From the NCBI RefSeq assembly GCF_011326725.1, contig NZ_JAANCO010000002.1, positions 231,376 to 295,375 on the forward strand: DNA of 64,000 bases, given 5' to 3'. Under the pieces are notes generated by a model, which worked only from the letters and a program-made list of their open reading frames with translations, searched no databases and was not told the DNA's origin. Positions 17,495 through 27,734 of the stretch are shown piece by piece; positions within the stretch are counted from its first letter, which is position 1; every line of letters begins with the position of its first letter. The position numbers and the translations under genes were made by a program. Origin of the DNA: Microbacterium excoecariae (GTDB lineage Bacteria > Actinomycetota > Actinomycetes > Actinomycetales > Microbacteriaceae).

Positions 17495-18313
17495 CTACTC
17501 CCGGATCGCGGTGCCGAGCTCGGCGAGCACGGCGGCGCGCGCGGCCCGGCCCCGGTCGCCGCGGCGGGCCGTGACGGCATCCACGAGCGCCTCGGTCACG
17601 AGCATGAGCGCGGCGCGCGAGGTGTGCACGAGCTCGTCGCGGAACGAGTCGTTCACGGGCGGCACGATGAGCGCGGCGTCCGAGGCCTCGGCGACGGCGG
17701 ATCGCGCGAACGAGGTGATGGCGAGGACCCGGGCGCCCGCCTCCCGCGCGCCCGCGAGCGCCAGGAGGGTCTGGTCGTTGGCGCCGGATCCGGAGATCAC
17801 GAGGCAGACGTCGGCCCGCCCGAGCTGGCGCGCGGCGATGCGCTGCGCGAGGGCGTCGGGGAGGAGCTCGGCGGGCCGCCCCGCGGCGGTGAGACGCAGG
17901 ACGACGTCGAGGCCGAGGGGCGAGGAGAGCCCGTTCGCGACGACGAGCACGCGGCCGGCCTCGTCGAGCGCCGAGACGACGGCCTCGAGCGACTCCTCCG
18001 TGACGCCCGAGACGGTGTGCACGACGCGCGCGGCGAAGCGGTCGACGCTCGCGCGCAGGCCGCCGAGGAGCGTGCCGTCGGAGGGGTCCGGATCCGGGGA
18101 TCCGAGGGCCAGCTCGCGCGCGGCCGCGACCCGCAGCTGCGGGTAGCCGTCGTACCCGAGCGCCTGCGCGAGGCGGACGACGGTGGAGCGCCCGACGCCG
18201 ACGTGGTCGGCGATCTCCTGCGCCGTGCGCTCGACCGTCCAGGCGAGGTCGCCCGCGATCGCCTCGGCGACGCGCAGCTCGCCCGCGTGCAGGGACGGGG
18301 CGAGCGCAGTCAT
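17495..18313 (-). CDS. RpiR-family transcriptional regulator (HTH + SIS)
   Basis: A 272-residue protein with an N-terminal HTH_6 domain (ADHVGVGRSTVVRLAQALGYDGYPQLR at about residues 35-62) and a C-terminal SIS sugar-phosphate-binding domain (VVANGLSSPLGLDV, ISGSGANDQTLLAL). Regulators of this kind sense phosphosugars. The ATG at 18313 lies 20 bases after the stop of the last Phn-type permease, so it is probably the last gene of that operon and its regulator. That pairing hints that the transporter cargo is an organophosphate or a phosphosugar-like compound. Confidence 0.85.
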   Translation of the reverse strand: MTALAPSLHAGELRVAEAIAGDLAWTVERTAQEIADHVGVGRSTVVRLAQALGYDGYPQLRVAAARELALGSPDPDPSDGTLLGGLRASVDRFAARVVHTVSGVTEESLEAVVSALDEAGRVLVVANGLSSPLGLDVVLRLTAAGRPAELLPDALAQRIAARQLGRADVCLVISGSGANDQTLLALAGAREAGARVLAITSFARSAVAEASDAALIVPPVNDSFRDELVHTSRAALMLVTEALVDAVTARRGDRGRAARAAVLAELGTAIRE

Positions 18314-18332
18314 GCGCGCGGTGGGCGGTGCG

Positions 18333-19157
18333 TCAGCGGATCCTTGCCAGGCCACGGGAGCGGGTCCCCTCCATGATGCGGCGGCGCAGGGCGCCGGAGA
18401 CGGCGTCGACGAGCATGGTCGCGACGATGACGACGATGAGGAGCATCCCCACCGTGTCCCACTCACGATAGTTCGTGTAGTTCGCCAGCATGCTCCCGAT
18501 GCCGCCCGCGCCGACGAGGCCGAGCACGGCCGACATGCGGATGTTGATCTCGAACCGGTACAGCGCGAAGGAAGCGATCGCGGGCAGCGCGGCGGGCCAC
18601 AGCGCCCAGCGGATGATCGCGACCCGCCCGCCGCCGGCTGCGGCGACGGCCTCGGCAGCGTCGGCGCGCAGCGACTCGACGGTCTCGTAGACCCACTTGC
18701 CCTGCGTGCCGATGCCCGCGATCCCCAGGGCGAGCGCGCCCGTGAAGGGCGTGAGGCCCGTGACCGTGAGGAGGATCAGCGCGATGATGACCTCGGGGAA
18801 CGCGCGGATCACGGCGAACAGCCCGCGCAGTCCCGCGCGGAGCCACGCAGGGCCGGTGCCGTGGGCGGCGAGCATGCCGAGGGGCACGGAGACGACGACG
18901 CAGAGCAGCGCGCCGAGCCACGCCATCGAGATCGAGCGCCACGTCTCGAACAGCGCGCGGGGCAGCTTCTCGAGGTTCGGCGGCGCGAACATCAGTTGCG
19001 CGTACTCCCACGCCGCGCCGGGCAGCGCGGCCAGCTCGGCCCAGTCGGCGTCGAGGCCCGCGGTGGCGGCGAGGATGAGGATCCCGGCGGCGCCGGCGGC
19101 GATCAGCTGGGGCGCGCGGGACGGCCGCGGCGGGAGCGCGAATCCGGGGGCGTTCAC
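18333..19157 (-). CDS. Phosphonate-type ABC transporter permease 2 (PhnE family)
   Basis: A 274-residue PhnE-type membrane permease with about six hydrophobic segments. RAFPEVIIALILL, the coupling region LRADAAEAVAAAGGG and VGAGGIGSMLANYTNYREWD match the family. It starts at GTG 19157, overlapping the upstream permease stop by 4 bases (GTGA), a sign of translational coupling. The N-terminal cytoplasmic stretch is Pro/Arg-rich. Confidence 0.87.
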   Translation of the reverse strand: MNAPGFALPPRPSRAPQLIAAGAAGILILAATAGLDADWAELAALPGAAWEYAQLMFAPPNLEKLPRALFETWRSISMAWLGALLCVVVSVPLGMLAAHGTGPAWLRAGLRGLFAVIRAFPEVIIALILLTVTGLTPFTGALALGIAGIGTQGKWVYETVESLRADAAEAVAAAGGGRVAIIRWALWPAALPAIASFALYRFEINIRMSAVLGLVGAGGIGSMLANYTNYREWDTVGMLLIVVIVATMLVDAVSGALRRRIMEGTRSRGLARIR

Positions 19158-19951
19158 GCGAGCCTCCGGCGCAGGGCGTTCGAGCAGAACTCGATGGCGA
19201 TGACGACGACGAGGATCTCGAGGATGATGATCGACACGTCGTCGTAGGCGTAGAAGCCGAAGCGCTCGTCGAGGAGGCGGCCGATGCCGCCCGCGCCCAC
19301 GATGCCGAGGATGGCGGAGATGCGCACGTTCAGCTCGAGGGCGTAGAGCCACTGGTTGGCGAACAGAGGCAGCGTCTCGGGCAGCGCGAGGCGCCGGTTC
19401 GCCTGGCCCTGCGTGGCGCCCGCAGCGCGCGCGGCCTCGAGGTAGGGGTGCTCGGACGAGTCGATCGCCTCGGACACGAGCTTGACGACGATGCCGAGGT
19501 CGAAGAGGAACAGCGTCAGGATACCGGGGAGGGCGCCGACGCCCACGAGCGCGACGAGGATCGTGGCGTAGACGAGGTCCGGGACGGCGCGGACGACGTT
19601 GATGATCCCGCGGACGACGGCGCGGCCGGGCGCCGAGGGGTTCGTGGGCCGCGCGGCCCACAGGGTCAGCGGGACGGAGCAGATCGCGGCGGCGGCGGCG
19701 CCCACGAGCGCCATCTGCAGCGTCTCGAGCATGGGGCCGATCGTCCGCGGCAGGAACGCCCAGTCGGGCTGGAGGAAGCGCGCGAGATTCTCCGCGCCGT
19801 TGCGCCAGTTGCGCGCGATGGACGCGAGATCGAGCTCGACGCCGCCGATCGCGGACAGGCACGTGAGCACCGTGAACGCCGCGAGCGCCGCCGCGACGAG
19901 GGCGCGGCGCGGCCAGGTGCGCGGGCGGGGAGGGAGGGCGGGCGCCGTCAC
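19154..19951 (-). CDS. Phosphonate-type ABC transporter permease 1 (PhnE family)
   Basis: A 265-residue PhnE-type permease. [20 protein letters not shown], the coupling helix [16 protein letters not shown] and [16 protein letters not shown] are characteristic. It begins with GTG at 19951, sharing 4 bases with the ATPase stop, and ends in the same way against the second permease. Two PhnE subunits in one operon imply a heterodimeric channel. Confidence 0.87.
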   Translation of the reverse strand: MTAPALPPRPRTWPRRALVAAALAAFTVLTCLSAIGGVELDLASIARNWRNGAENLARFLQPDWAFLPRTIGPMLETLQMALVGAAAAAICSVPLTLWAARPTNPSAPGRAVVRGIINVVRAVPDLVYATILVALVGVGALPGILTLFLFDLGIVVKLVSEAIDSSEHPYLEAARAAGATQGQANRRLALPETLPLFANQWLYALELNVRISAILGIVGAGGIGRLLDERFGFYAYDDVSIIILEILVVVIAIEFCSNALRRRLA

Positions 19952-20778
19952 GCGGATCTCCCGAGGCGGTCCTGCGGCTGGATCCGCCGCCCGTAGATCT
20001 CCTCGAAGTCGGCGTCGGTGGCGTCCGCGGCCGGGCCGTCGTAGACGATCTCGCCGGCGCGCAGGCCGATCATGCGGGTCGTGTAGTCGCGCGCGAGGTC
20101 CATGAGGTGCAGGTTCGTGAGCACCGTGAGCCCGCGCTCGACGTTGATGCGCTCGAGCTCCGCCATGACGGCGTGCGCCGTGGGCGGATCCAGGCTCGCC
20201 ACCGGCTCGTCCGCGAGCATGACGCTCGGCTGCTGCGAGAGGGCGCGCGCGATCGCGACGCGCTGCTTCTGGCCGCCCGACAGGGATCCGGCGCGCGTCC
20301 AGACCTTCTCGAGCATGCCGACGGCCTCCAGCGCCTCGAGCGCGATCCGGCGGTCCTCGGCCGAGGCGATCCCGAACAGCGCGCGGGCTGCCCCCTGGCG
20401 GGCGAAACGGCCGACGAGCGTGTTGCGGTAGACGTCGACGCGCTCGGCCAGATTGAAGCCCTGGAAGATCATCCCGACGTGGCCGCGCAGCTCGCGCAGG
20501 CGGCGGCCGGTGAGGCCCGTGACGGTGTGCGGGCCGACGCGAACGGATCCGCTCGTCGCGGGCACGAGGCCGTTGATCGTCCGGATGAGAGTGGATTTGC
20601 CGGATCCGGACAGCCCGACGACCGACACCATCTCGCCCGCGGGGATCTCGAGCGAGACCCCGCGCAGCGCGGCCGTGCCTCCCGGGTAGGTGACCGCGAC
20701 GCGGTCGAGGGTGACGGGCCACGACGCGGAGGCCGGGGCAGCCCCGGCCTCCGCCGGCGCGGAATCGTTCGCGTTCAC
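19948..20778 (-). CDS. Phosphonate-type ABC transporter ATP-binding protein (PhnC family)
   Basis: A 276-residue ATPase with Walker [10 protein letters not shown], signature LSGGQKQR, Walker [14 protein letters not shown] and the switch region [11 protein letters not shown]; this NLH form is typical of PhnC rather than of other importers. The start is GTG at 20778, 17 bases after the binding-protein stop. The N-terminal ~20 residues are Ala/Pro-rich and outside the domain. Confidence 0.88.
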   Translation of the reverse strand: MNANDSAPAEAGAAPASASWPVTLDRVAVTYPGGTAALRGVSLEIPAGEMVSVVGLSGSGKSTLIRTINGLVPATSGSVRVGPHTVTGLTGRRLRELRGHVGMIFQGFNLAERVDVYRNTLVGRFARQGAARALFGIASAEDRRIALEALEAVGMLEKVWTRAGSLSGGQKQRVAIARALSQQPSVMLADEPVASLDPPTAHAVMAELERINVERGLTVLTNLHLMDLARDYTTRMIGLRAGEIVYDGPAADATDADFEEIYGRRIQPQDRLGRSA

Positions 20779-20795
20779 GCAGCGCTCTTTCGTGA

Positions 20796-21800
20796 TTAGT
20801 TGGCGAACTGCTCGAGGATCTCGCCGTAGCGGGTGATCTCCTCGTCGGCGGTCTCGCTCGTCCAGTCCGAGAGTCCCACGAGGTCGAACATGACCGTGGC
20901 GGCCTCCTCGGACGAGTCGGCGTAGTCGTCCATCAGGGTCGTCAGCTCGGCGACGAGGTCGTCGGGGAGCGTGGACGAGGCGGCGACGCCGCCGTTCGGG
21001 ATCATCTCGGTGTAGGCGAAGGCCACGGCCTTGTCCGCGATGTCCGGGACCTCCTCGGTCACGGTGGTGCGGGCGTCCCAGTAGGCGAAGCCGACTTCGG
21101 CGTCGCCGTTCGCGACCGCGAGGACGGCGTTGTTGTTGCCCTCGACGGGGACCTGCTCGATGTCGGCGTCGGTGTCGATGCCCTGCTCGCGCATCGCGAC
21201 GACGGGGTACTGGTACCCGGCCGGCGAGGTGGCGGCCTGCAGGGCGACGGCGGCGCCGTCGACGTTCGCGAGTGCCTCGAGGCCGGCGGGGCCCTGGCCG
21301 GTCGCGGACGCGGCGGCCTCCTCCGTGCCGTTGCAGAACGACAGCTCGATGCCGCTGGCGTCGTAGGTCGCCATGACCGGCTCGTCCTCGCAGTACGTGT
21401 CGGGGTCGTTCGTGTACGCCACGGCGGCGTAGCTCGTTGCCCCGAAGCGCACGTCGCGGAGGATCAGCTCGGCGTCGTAGCGCTCGACGGCGTTGTAGAG
21501 CGAGCCGGCGTCGGTGATGACGACCTGCGCCTGGTCGGCGCCGAGCGCCTCGACCGTGGCGGTGTAGTCGTTCGCGACGACGCCCGTGACCTCGATGCCG
21601 AGGCCCTCGGAGAGGTAGGAGGTGAGCGGGTCGAGTGCCTCGGCGAGGTCCTCGCCCTCGACGGACGGGACGAGCGAGATCGTGATCTCCTCGGGCCACG
21701 CGCCGTCGGCGGCCTCGTCTCCGGAGCTGGCGGATCCGCAGCCCGCGAGGCCGAGGACGAGCGCCCCGGCGGCGACGGGTGTGAGCAGGGTCTTGCGCAT
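20796..21800 (-). CDS. Phosphonate-type ABC transporter substrate-binding lipoprotein (PhnD family)
   Basis: A 334-residue binding protein with a lipobox LAGC at about residue 22. The [23 protein letters not shown] beginning, the segment [16 protein letters not shown] and the later [12 protein letters not shown] and [13 protein letters not shown] correspond to the PhnD/phosphonate-phosphite binding fold (PBP-like). The ligand could be a phosphonate, phosphite or an organophosphate ester. No C-P lyase or phosphonatase gene is in the window. It starts 5 bases after the HAD gene stop. Confidence 0.85.
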   Translation of the reverse strand: MRKTLLTPVAAGALVLGLAGCGSASSGDEAADGAWPEEITISLVPSVEGEDLAEALDPLTSYLSEGLGIEVTGVVANDYTATVEALGADQAQVVITDAGSLYNAVERYDAELILRDVRFGATSYAAVAYTNDPDTYCEDEPVMATYDASGIELSFCNGTEEAAASATGQGPAGLEALANVDGAAVALQAATSPAGYQYPVVAMREQGIDTDADIEQVPVEGNNNAVLAVANGDAEVGFAYWDARTTVTEEVPDIADKAVAFAYTEMIPNGGVAASSTLPDDLVAELTTLMDDYADSSEEAATVMFDLVGLSDWTSETADEEITRYGEILEQFAN

Positions 21801-21805
21801 GGGGG

Positions 21806-22504
21806 TCACCTTTCGGCAGGGGTCGCCGCGCCGGACGGCGCGGGGGTCTCGGGGGAGAGCGCCCAGGCGGCGATCTCGTCGGCGATGTCGCCGATACTCG
21901 GCCCGCGCATCGTCGCGGGGGCGGGGGAGGTGCGCCACGTGGCGCCGACGAGCGCCGTCGCGGCGCCCTCGGCGGCGGCGGGCGCGAGGTCGTTCTCGAC
22001 GATATCGCCGACGGCGAGGACGGGGCCGTCCTTCAGTGCGCGCCGGATGATCGGCGTGAGGCCGGCGGGCTTGCCGACCTCGGCGAGGACCTCGTCGAAC
22101 CGGCCCGCGAGCCCCCAGGCGGCCAGCACGCGGTCCAGGCCGTCGGCCGGGGCGTTCGTCGCGAGGATGACGCGGGTGTCCACGGGGAGGCGCCCCAGCA
22201 GGACGGCGAGCCCGGGCGCCGCCTCGACGGGGCACGCGTCCGTGCCGAGCGCGGCGCGGCTGCGGCGATAGGCGGCCTGCACCTCGGCCGCGGGGATGCC
22301 GCGGCGCTGAGCGAGCGTGCCGACGACGTCGTAGCCGTCGCGGAACCCGCCGGATCCGTCCTCCTCGAACGTGTCCAGCGCCTCGACGATCTCGGCCAGC
22401 AGCTCGGGGTCGGCGCACTCCGCGACCGCCCGGGCGTACGCCAGAACGGGGCCGGGGCCGACGGCGAGGGTGCCGTCGAAGTCGAAGACGATGGTCGATG
22501 TCAC
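21806..22504 (-). CDS. HAD-superfamily hydrolase of the Phn-type operon
   Basis: A 232-residue class I HAD phosphatase. Motif I is [13 protein letters not shown] with the nucleophile and acid/base aspartates, motif II lies in ILATNAPAD, the motif III lysine in VGKPAGL, and motif IV in VGDIVENDL. The start is GTG at 22504. It is the first gene of the operon, so phosphate release from the imported compound is a reasonable inference. It lacks the features of phosphonoacetaldehyde hydrolase that I would look for, such as a clear active-site lysine cap, so I do not name it. Confidence 0.8.
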   Translation of the reverse strand: MTSTIVFDFDGTLAVGPGPVLAYARAVAECADPELLAEIVEALDTFEEDGSGGFRDGYDVVGTLAQRRGIPAAEVQAAYRRSRAALGTDACPVEAAPGLAVLLGRLPVDTRVILATNAPADGLDRVLAAWGLAGRFDEVLAEVGKPAGLTPIIRRALKDGPVLAVGDIVENDLAPAAAEGAATALVGATWRTSPAPATMRGPSIGDIADEIAAWALSPETPAPSGAATPAER

Positions 22505-22637
22505 GCGTTCTCCTCGCGGTCGTGGACGATGCGTCCAGACTAGGGCGAGGTTGTGAACGAAATGGTCACGCGCAGGTGAATTTCTGGTGCCGCGATCGCG
22601 ACACGCGTCGGAAACACAGGCTCGAGAAAATGTCGCC

Positions 22638-23918
22638 ATGACTGCTCTCGTCGGGGTGTCCGAGCAGGGGCACCGCCGAATTCGCCGCGCCGCGTTCGCG
22701 GGCCACCTCGTCGAATGGTACGAATTCTCGATCTACGGCGTGCTGTCCGCCTACCTCGCCTCGGCCATATTCCCCGACCAGGATCCCGCCGCCGCACTCG
22801 CGCTGACGTGGGCAACGTTCTCTATTGCCTTTCTCGTGAGGCCCGTGGGAGGCGTCGTGCTCGCGAGGTTTTCCGACAGGCGCGGGCGTCGCAGCGCGCT
22901 CCTCGTGACGATCGTCATCATGAGCGCCGCGACGGTCGGTATCGGGCTGGTTCCGAACTTCGCGGCGATCGGTGTGCTGGCGCCCGTCCTGTTCGTCGCG
23001 TTGCGCATGGCGCAGGGCTTCGCGGTGGGAGGCGAGATGCCGAGCGCCGTGCCGTACTTCGGAGAGACGGTACGCGGCGGTGCGCGTCCGGCGCGCTCCT
23101 TGAGCGTCCTCGCGACGGGACCGTGGGTGGCGGCGCTGGCGGGGGCGCTCCTCGCGGGCGTTATCGCGCGTTTCGTGTCGCCCGAGCAGATGGTCGCGTG
23201 GGGGTGGCGGATCCCGTTCCTCCTGGCTCTCCCGCTGGGGATCGTGGCGATAGCCCTACGCGTTGTGGCCCCAGAAAGCGACGCGTCGCAGGCCGTTCGC
23301 CAGCGCGGGCCAAGCGCGCGGCCGCTGCGCGAGGCGCTCCGGATCGCGCCGCGGGCGATGGTGTGGCTCGCGGCCGTCTCGCTGGCGTTCAACGTGACGA
23401 TCGCCATGTGCCTCGGCGGACTGACGAGCGAGGCCCTTCTCGCGGGGCTTCCGAACGAGGGATCCATCTGGGTCTCCGCGGCGGCGTACGTCGCGTTCAT
23501 CGCGTTTATCCTTGCGGCCGGTCGCGCACTCGCTGACGTCCCGCCAGCCCGCGTGGTTCGATGGGGCGCCGTGGCACTCGCCGTGTTGGCGCTTCCCGCG
23601 ATCGCGCTGGCGCGTACGGGGGTCCTCGCCGCCGTCATTGGCGGTGTGGTCCTCCTGGCGATCCCCGTCGCGCTCTTCGCGAACCCCGTGTACGTCGCGA
23701 TGAGTCGTGCCTTCCCCGCGCGGGTGAGGGCGAGCGCGGGCGGGCTCGCGTTCAACCTCGCGACCGCCGTGAGCAGCCTCGTCGCGACCACGACGCTCGC
23801 CGCGAGGAATGTGCTCGGATTCGAGTACGGTCTCGTCGTGTGGGCCGCCATCGGCGTCGTGGGCGTTGTCGCGGTGAGACGGATCGACATCCAGGAGACT
23901 CGCGATGTGGACGGATGA
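22638..23918 (+). CDS. MFS transporter, metabolite:H+ symporter type
   Basis: A 426-residue major-facilitator protein with twelve predicted membrane spans. GHLVEWYEFSIYGVLSAYL at the N-terminus and the loop 2-3 motif FSDRRGRRSALL are typical of the MHS (ProP/ShiA/KgtP) family, which imports organic acids, compatible solutes or aromatic acids. The ATG at 22638 is 133 bases from the divergent HAD gene. The end overlaps the LysR start by 14 bases, an unusual same-strand arrangement that ties the two genes together. Confidence 0.87.
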   Translation: MTALVGVSEQGHRRIRRAAFAGHLVEWYEFSIYGVLSAYLASAIFPDQDPAAALALTWATFSIAFLVRPVGGVVLARFSDRRGRRSALLVTIVIMSAATVGIGLVPNFAAIGVLAPVLFVALRMAQGFAVGGEMPSAVPYFGETVRGGARPARSLSVLATGPWVAALAGALLAGVIARFVSPEQMVAWGWRIPFLLALPLGIVAIALRVVAPESDASQAVRQRGPSARPLREALRIAPRAMVWLAAVSLAFNVTIAMCLGGLTSEALLAGLPNEGSIWVSAAAYVAFIAFILAAGRALADVPPARVVRWGAVALAVLALPAIALARTGVLAAVIGGVVLLAIPVALFANPVYVAMSRAFPARVRASAGGLAFNLATAVSSLVATTTLAARNVLGFEYGLVVWAAIGVVGVVAVRRIDIQETRDVDG

Positions 23919-24858
23919 CCTCACGGCGCTCCGCAGTCTCATTGCGGTCGTCGATGCTGGTTCGATTGCGCAGGCCGCGCGCGACACCGGGTACAGCGCG
24001 ACGGCGGTATCGCGGCACCTGACGCAGATCGAGAAGTCTCTCGGCATGACGCTGTTCGAGCGCACAGCGCGGTCGATACGCGCCTCGCCGATGGCGCGCA
24101 TGACCGCCGACCGCGCCCGCCTCGTCGTCGAGGAGGCGGACTATCTGCGCCGTTCGATCGAGGCGCTCGCGCACGCGGACGACGGCATCGTGCGGTTCGC
24201 ATACTTCCGTGCCGCGTCCGCGACGCTCATTCCGGGCGTACTCTCCGAGATCAAGCGCCGCAGCCCTGCCGTGACGGTGGCCCTGTCCGAATATGCGGTC
24301 GGCGAGGAGGTGGCGGACGCGCTGCGCCGCGGCGAGGCGGACATCGGGCTGGTGTGGGGGCATCCGGAGCCCGATGCCGACGGCCTCGCGGTCGAGCCGC
24401 TCCTTGCCGATGCGCTCCTCCTGCTCACTGCCCAGGACCGCGACGACCTGCACGAAAACCCCCGAGACTTCGCGCGCTTATCGCGCGAATCGTTCTCGTC
24501 GCACCCGACGAACACGGTGGGGTCCCCGCCCCTGGTCGACCAGCTCTTCCTCACGCGCGGGTTGCCCGCGCCGACGGTGACGCACTGGATCACGGACCAC
24601 GCCGTCGCGAAGGCGTACGCCGCCGCCGGGATCGTCATCTCCATGATCCCGGCGCTCGGTATCTCGGATTCGGCGCCCGGCGTGCGCCGTTCGGTCGTGG
24701 TGGACGACTTCCGGCGCATCTTTCTCGCCACCGCGCGGGGCGCGGACTTCCCTCTCCGCGCTCTGGTGTCGGGCGCCGTGCACGACGCGGCCCGAGCGTT
24801 CAGGGGCCTCGGCGTGGCCTACGTCGGCTCGCGGGGTGAGGCGAGCGCGCCACGCTGA
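23905..24858 (+). CDS. LysR-family transcriptional regulator
   Basis: A 317-residue LTTR. The N-terminal winged helix reads DLTALRSLIAVVDAGSIAQA then YSATAVSRHLTQIEKSLG and LFERTARSIR, and the rest is a periplasmic-binding-like effector domain. The ATG at 23905 lies inside the MFS gene. It probably regulates the MFS gene or the downstream amidase; the effector is unknown. Confidence 0.9.
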   Translation: MWTDDLTALRSLIAVVDAGSIAQAARDTGYSATAVSRHLTQIEKSLGMTLFERTARSIRASPMARMTADRARLVVEEADYLRRSIEALAHADDGIVRFAYFRAASATLIPGVLSEIKRRSPAVTVALSEYAVGEEVADALRRGEADIGLVWGHPEPDADGLAVEPLLADALLLLTAQDRDDLHENPRDFARLSRESFSSHPTNTVGSPPLVDQLFLTRGLPAPTVTHWITDHAVAKAYAAAGIVISMIPALGISDSAPGVRRSVVVDDFRRIFLATARGADFPLRALVSGAVHDAARAFRGLGVAYVGSRGEASAPR

Positions 24859-25062
24859 GCGTGCGCGATTGTCCGGCTGAGCATGCGCGCGGGAGGCCTG
24901 TCGTGTGGCTGTTCCGCCCGGAATTGAAACATGACCGGGTGCTTAAGTGCGGTGCATGCACATGGCGTGGACGTTTCACGGAACTGTGCGCGGCTTCTGC
25001 AGTTCCTATCGTCGGCGGCGGGACCTCCGGTCCCTTCCCCATCTGACGACAAGAAACGACAC

Positions 25063-27720
25063 ATGACACAGCACAAACTTTCTCGCCTGCGGCGAAGAGG
25101 ACGCCTCGCCGCCGCCGGCGGCGCCACCATCCTCGCCGTATGCGCGGGAGCACTCGTCCCCGCTAGCGCCTTCGGGCTGAACTCCTCCACGTTCTCCGAC
25201 GGCCAGGTGTGGTACGTCAACGACGCCGCGATCCCTGGCTTGGACACCGGCAGCGTGCGGAACACGTCCTCCAACGCTCTCGGCGGCTATGGCGGAATCC
25301 GGATGAACGTCGCGGGCAGCACGGACCGCCTGAACGGCATCCTCCTCCGCGGATTCGGGCTCCGGTACGACGGCCGGAGCGCCTTCACGAGCACGAACGC
25401 CGTGGAGATCGACGAGGTCGCGGTCAGCCGCGAACTCGTCCTCGACGCGGATGGCGGCTACGGGCGCTTCTTCGACACGTTTACGAACACGAGCCGCGAG
25501 CCCATCTCGCTCGAGGTCGCTTTCGGCGGCGAGCTCGGGTACGCCACGGGCACCAACCAGTCGGCGATCGCCACGACGGGCGACGGTGACGCGAGCGTGA
25601 CCGCGGCAGACGGGTGGGCATCCTGGTTCACGCCGTCCTCCTCCGAGCCCGGCGCCGCGAGCGCGAACGGGCCGTCGGCGACGGTCTTCGGCACCCCCGG
25701 ATACGCGGGCGGGCTCGACCGTATGGGCGACTTCCAGCAGGGGCCGTTCACCGAGCCGCTGGCCGAGAGCGGCGACGACGCGAACCACCCGGGGTTCGTG
25801 ACGACGCTCGAGATCGCACCGGGTCAGACCTCCTCCCTCGTGCACTACGTCGTCACGGGCCTGTCGGAGCGGTCGGGCGGGGTCGAGCCTGGCTCTCAGG
25901 TCACGGCCGTCGGCGAGACGGCGGCTGCGCTCGCCGCGTCCCCCGATCTGAGCGGCCTGAGCGCCCCCGAGGTGTGCTCAATCGCGAACTTCGACCTGTT
26001 GTCGCTTCCGGGGGTTGACCCCGCGGCCTGCGAGGACCTCGCGGGCGAGCCCCTCGCGGATCTGCCGACGGGCGCCGTCGCCGCCGCGACTCCGGTCACG
26101 ACGTCGTCCTACGACGTCGTAGGGAAGACCATCGTGGACCTTCAGGCCGACATGGCGTCCGGCGAGACAAACGCAACGCAGATCGTGCGCGCCTACCTCG
26201 ATCGCATCGCTGCGTACGACCAGGGACCGCTCGGTCTGCACTCCGTCCTGGCCGTTGCGCCCGACGCTATGGAGCAGGCCGCCGACGCCGACGCCGCGCG
26301 CGCGGCCGGCGACGATCGGCCTCTGTTGGGAATCCCGATCCTGGTCAAGGACATCATCGACACGGCCGACATGCCCACCACGGGCGGCTCGCTCTTGTTC
26401 GACGGTTACGTGCCGGAGACGGACTCGTGGCAGGTGCAGCAGCTCCGCGAGGCCGGCGCCATCATCCTTGGCAAGGCCAACCTGTCGAAGTTCGCGATGA
26501 GCGGCTTCTACAGCGAGAGCGACTACGGCCAGGTGTGGAACGCCTTCGACATGTCGAAGAGCCCGATCGGTTCGAGCGGCGGATCCGCCGTCTCGGTCGC
26601 GTCGAGCTTCGCGGCCGCGGCGCTCGGCACGCAGACGGGTGACTCGCTGTGGGGCCCGTCGGGCGCCGCGAGCCTGACCTCCCTGCGCGGCACCGACGGC
26701 ATACAGAGCAGCCAGGGCACGATGCCGCTCACGGTGGTGCAGGACTACGTCGGGTTCATCTCGCAGAGCCCGGAGGACCAGGCGATTCTGCTCAACGCCG
26801 TCGCGCGCGAGGACAACCCTACGGACGCCCTCGATGACGTGGCGAACGGCCACCGCCCCGCCGATTGGACGGAGGCGCTCCGCGCGGACGCACTGGAGGG
26901 CAAGGTCATCGGCGTGCCCGAAGGCGCATTCGACGACCCCTTCGGTACGACGTCGGTGAGCGACGCGCTGCGCGCCCAGTTCGCGACCTTCGAGGCCGCG
27001 GGCGCGACGATCAAGGAGATTTCCGCCGAGCCGGCGGCCCCCACGCGGCCCACGACGGGCAGCACCTCCGTCGAGGGGTGGGAGCAGTGGCTCGCGGATC
27101 ACCCGGACAGCCCGGTGACGGACGTGGAACAGCTCGTCAGCTGGGGCTTCGGCGAGCGCATGACGCCCGAGGAGCTGCAGGCGTTCGAGGACTATCGCGC
27201 GGCGTATCGTGACGTGCTCGCCGCCTGGATGGACGCCGAGGGCGTCGACGCGGTCCTTTACGCGACGGAGCTCAGCGACATCGGACTGAACGACGCGAAC
27301 AGCCGCAGCTTCGGCCGTATCGACCCGCCGTCCTCGGCCTCGGGGGCGCCGACGGCGATTTTCCCGGCCGGCGCGAACGAGAACGGCTCGCCCGTCGGTT
27401 TCCAGCTCCTGGGCCGCGAGTTCCAGGACGCCGAGCTCCTGGGCATGGCGTACGCGTTCGAGGAGGTGGCCGACGGCCGCATTCTGCCGACGATTACGCC
27501 GGCGCTGGACTACGACCCCGCGGCGATCCCGACGCCTGTCGAGCCCGCCCCGGTGCTGCCCGAGCCCGAGCAGCCCATCGAGAACCCTCAGGAGAACGAA
27601 GGCGATGTCTCGCTGCCGGGCCAGGGGGCGCCTGCAGGGGGAACCCCCGCCGGTGGATCCGCGGGTGACGATGCGCCTGCGCGCGATCCTGAGCGTCACC
27701 TTCCCGTGATCTCGGGCTAA
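25063..27720 (+). CDS. Large secreted amidase-signature protein
   Basis: An 885-residue exported protein. A twin-Arg-like basic stretch and a hydrophobic core end in PASA (about residue 36), giving a signal peptide. Residues ~37-335 are an uncharacterised Gly/Ser-rich beta domain. Residues ~350-830 are an amidase-signature domain with the catalytic lysine in PILVKDIIDTA, the cis-serine in GSSGGSAVSVAS and the nucleophile serine in TQTGDSLWGPS; the usual TGGSIR is changed but the triad is kept. A Pro/Gly-rich tail follows (~840-885), ending in HLPVISG with no membrane anchor. A peptide-amide or cell-wall substrate is plausible given the following L,D-transpeptidase. Start ATG 25063; frames upstream are not supported. 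Confidence 0.8.
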   Translation: MTQHKLSRLRRRGRLAAAGGATILAVCAGALVPASAFGLNSSTFSDGQVWYVNDAAIPGLDTGSVRNTSSNALGGYGGIRMNVAGSTDRLNGILLRGFGLRYDGRSAFTSTNAVEIDEVAVSRELVLDADGGYGRFFDTFTNTSREPISLEVAFGGELGYATGTNQSAIATTGDGDASVTAADGWASWFTPSSSEPGAASANGPSATVFGTPGYAGGLDRMGDFQQGPFTEPLAESGDDANHPGFVTTLEIAPGQTSSLVHYVVTGLSERSGGVEPGSQVTAVGETAAALAASPDLSGLSAPEVCSIANFDLLSLPGVDPAACEDLAGEPLADLPTGAVAAATPVTTSSYDVVGKTIVDLQADMASGETNATQIVRAYLDRIAAYDQGPLGLHSVLAVAPDAMEQAADADAARAAGDDRPLLGIPILVKDIIDTADMPTTGGSLLFDGYVPETDSWQVQQLREAGAIILGKANLSKFAMSGFYSESDYGQVWNAFDMSKSPIGSSGGSAVSVASSFAAAALGTQTGDSLWGPSGAASLTSLRGTDGIQSSQGTMPLTVVQDYVGFISQSPEDQAILLNAVAREDNPTDALDDVANGHRPADWTEALRADALEGKVIGVPEGAFDDPFGTTSVSDALRAQFATFEAAGATIKEISAEPAAPTRPTTGSTSVEGWEQWLADHPDSPVTDVEQLVSWGFGERMTPEELQAFEDYRAAYRDVLAAWMDAEGVDAVLYATELSDIGLNDANSRSFGRIDPPSSASGAPTAIFPAGANENGSPVGFQLLGREFQDAELLGMAYAFEEVADGRILPTITPALDYDPAAIPTPVEPAPVLPEPEQPIENPQENEGDVSLPGQGAPAGGTPAGGSAGDDAPARDPERHLPVISG

Positions 27721-27734
27721 TCACCCCTCACACA

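Noticed and set aside
18333..21800. Assigning the transporter firmly to phosphonates (phnCDE)
   Set aside because: No phosphonate-degrading gene is linked, and the RpiR regulator points to other phosphorylated cargo.
24861..25046. 61-residue frame after lysR with CxxC (KCGACTW)
   Set aside because: There is no ribosome site or family match, it overlaps the probable leader of the amidase gene, and composition is not convincing.
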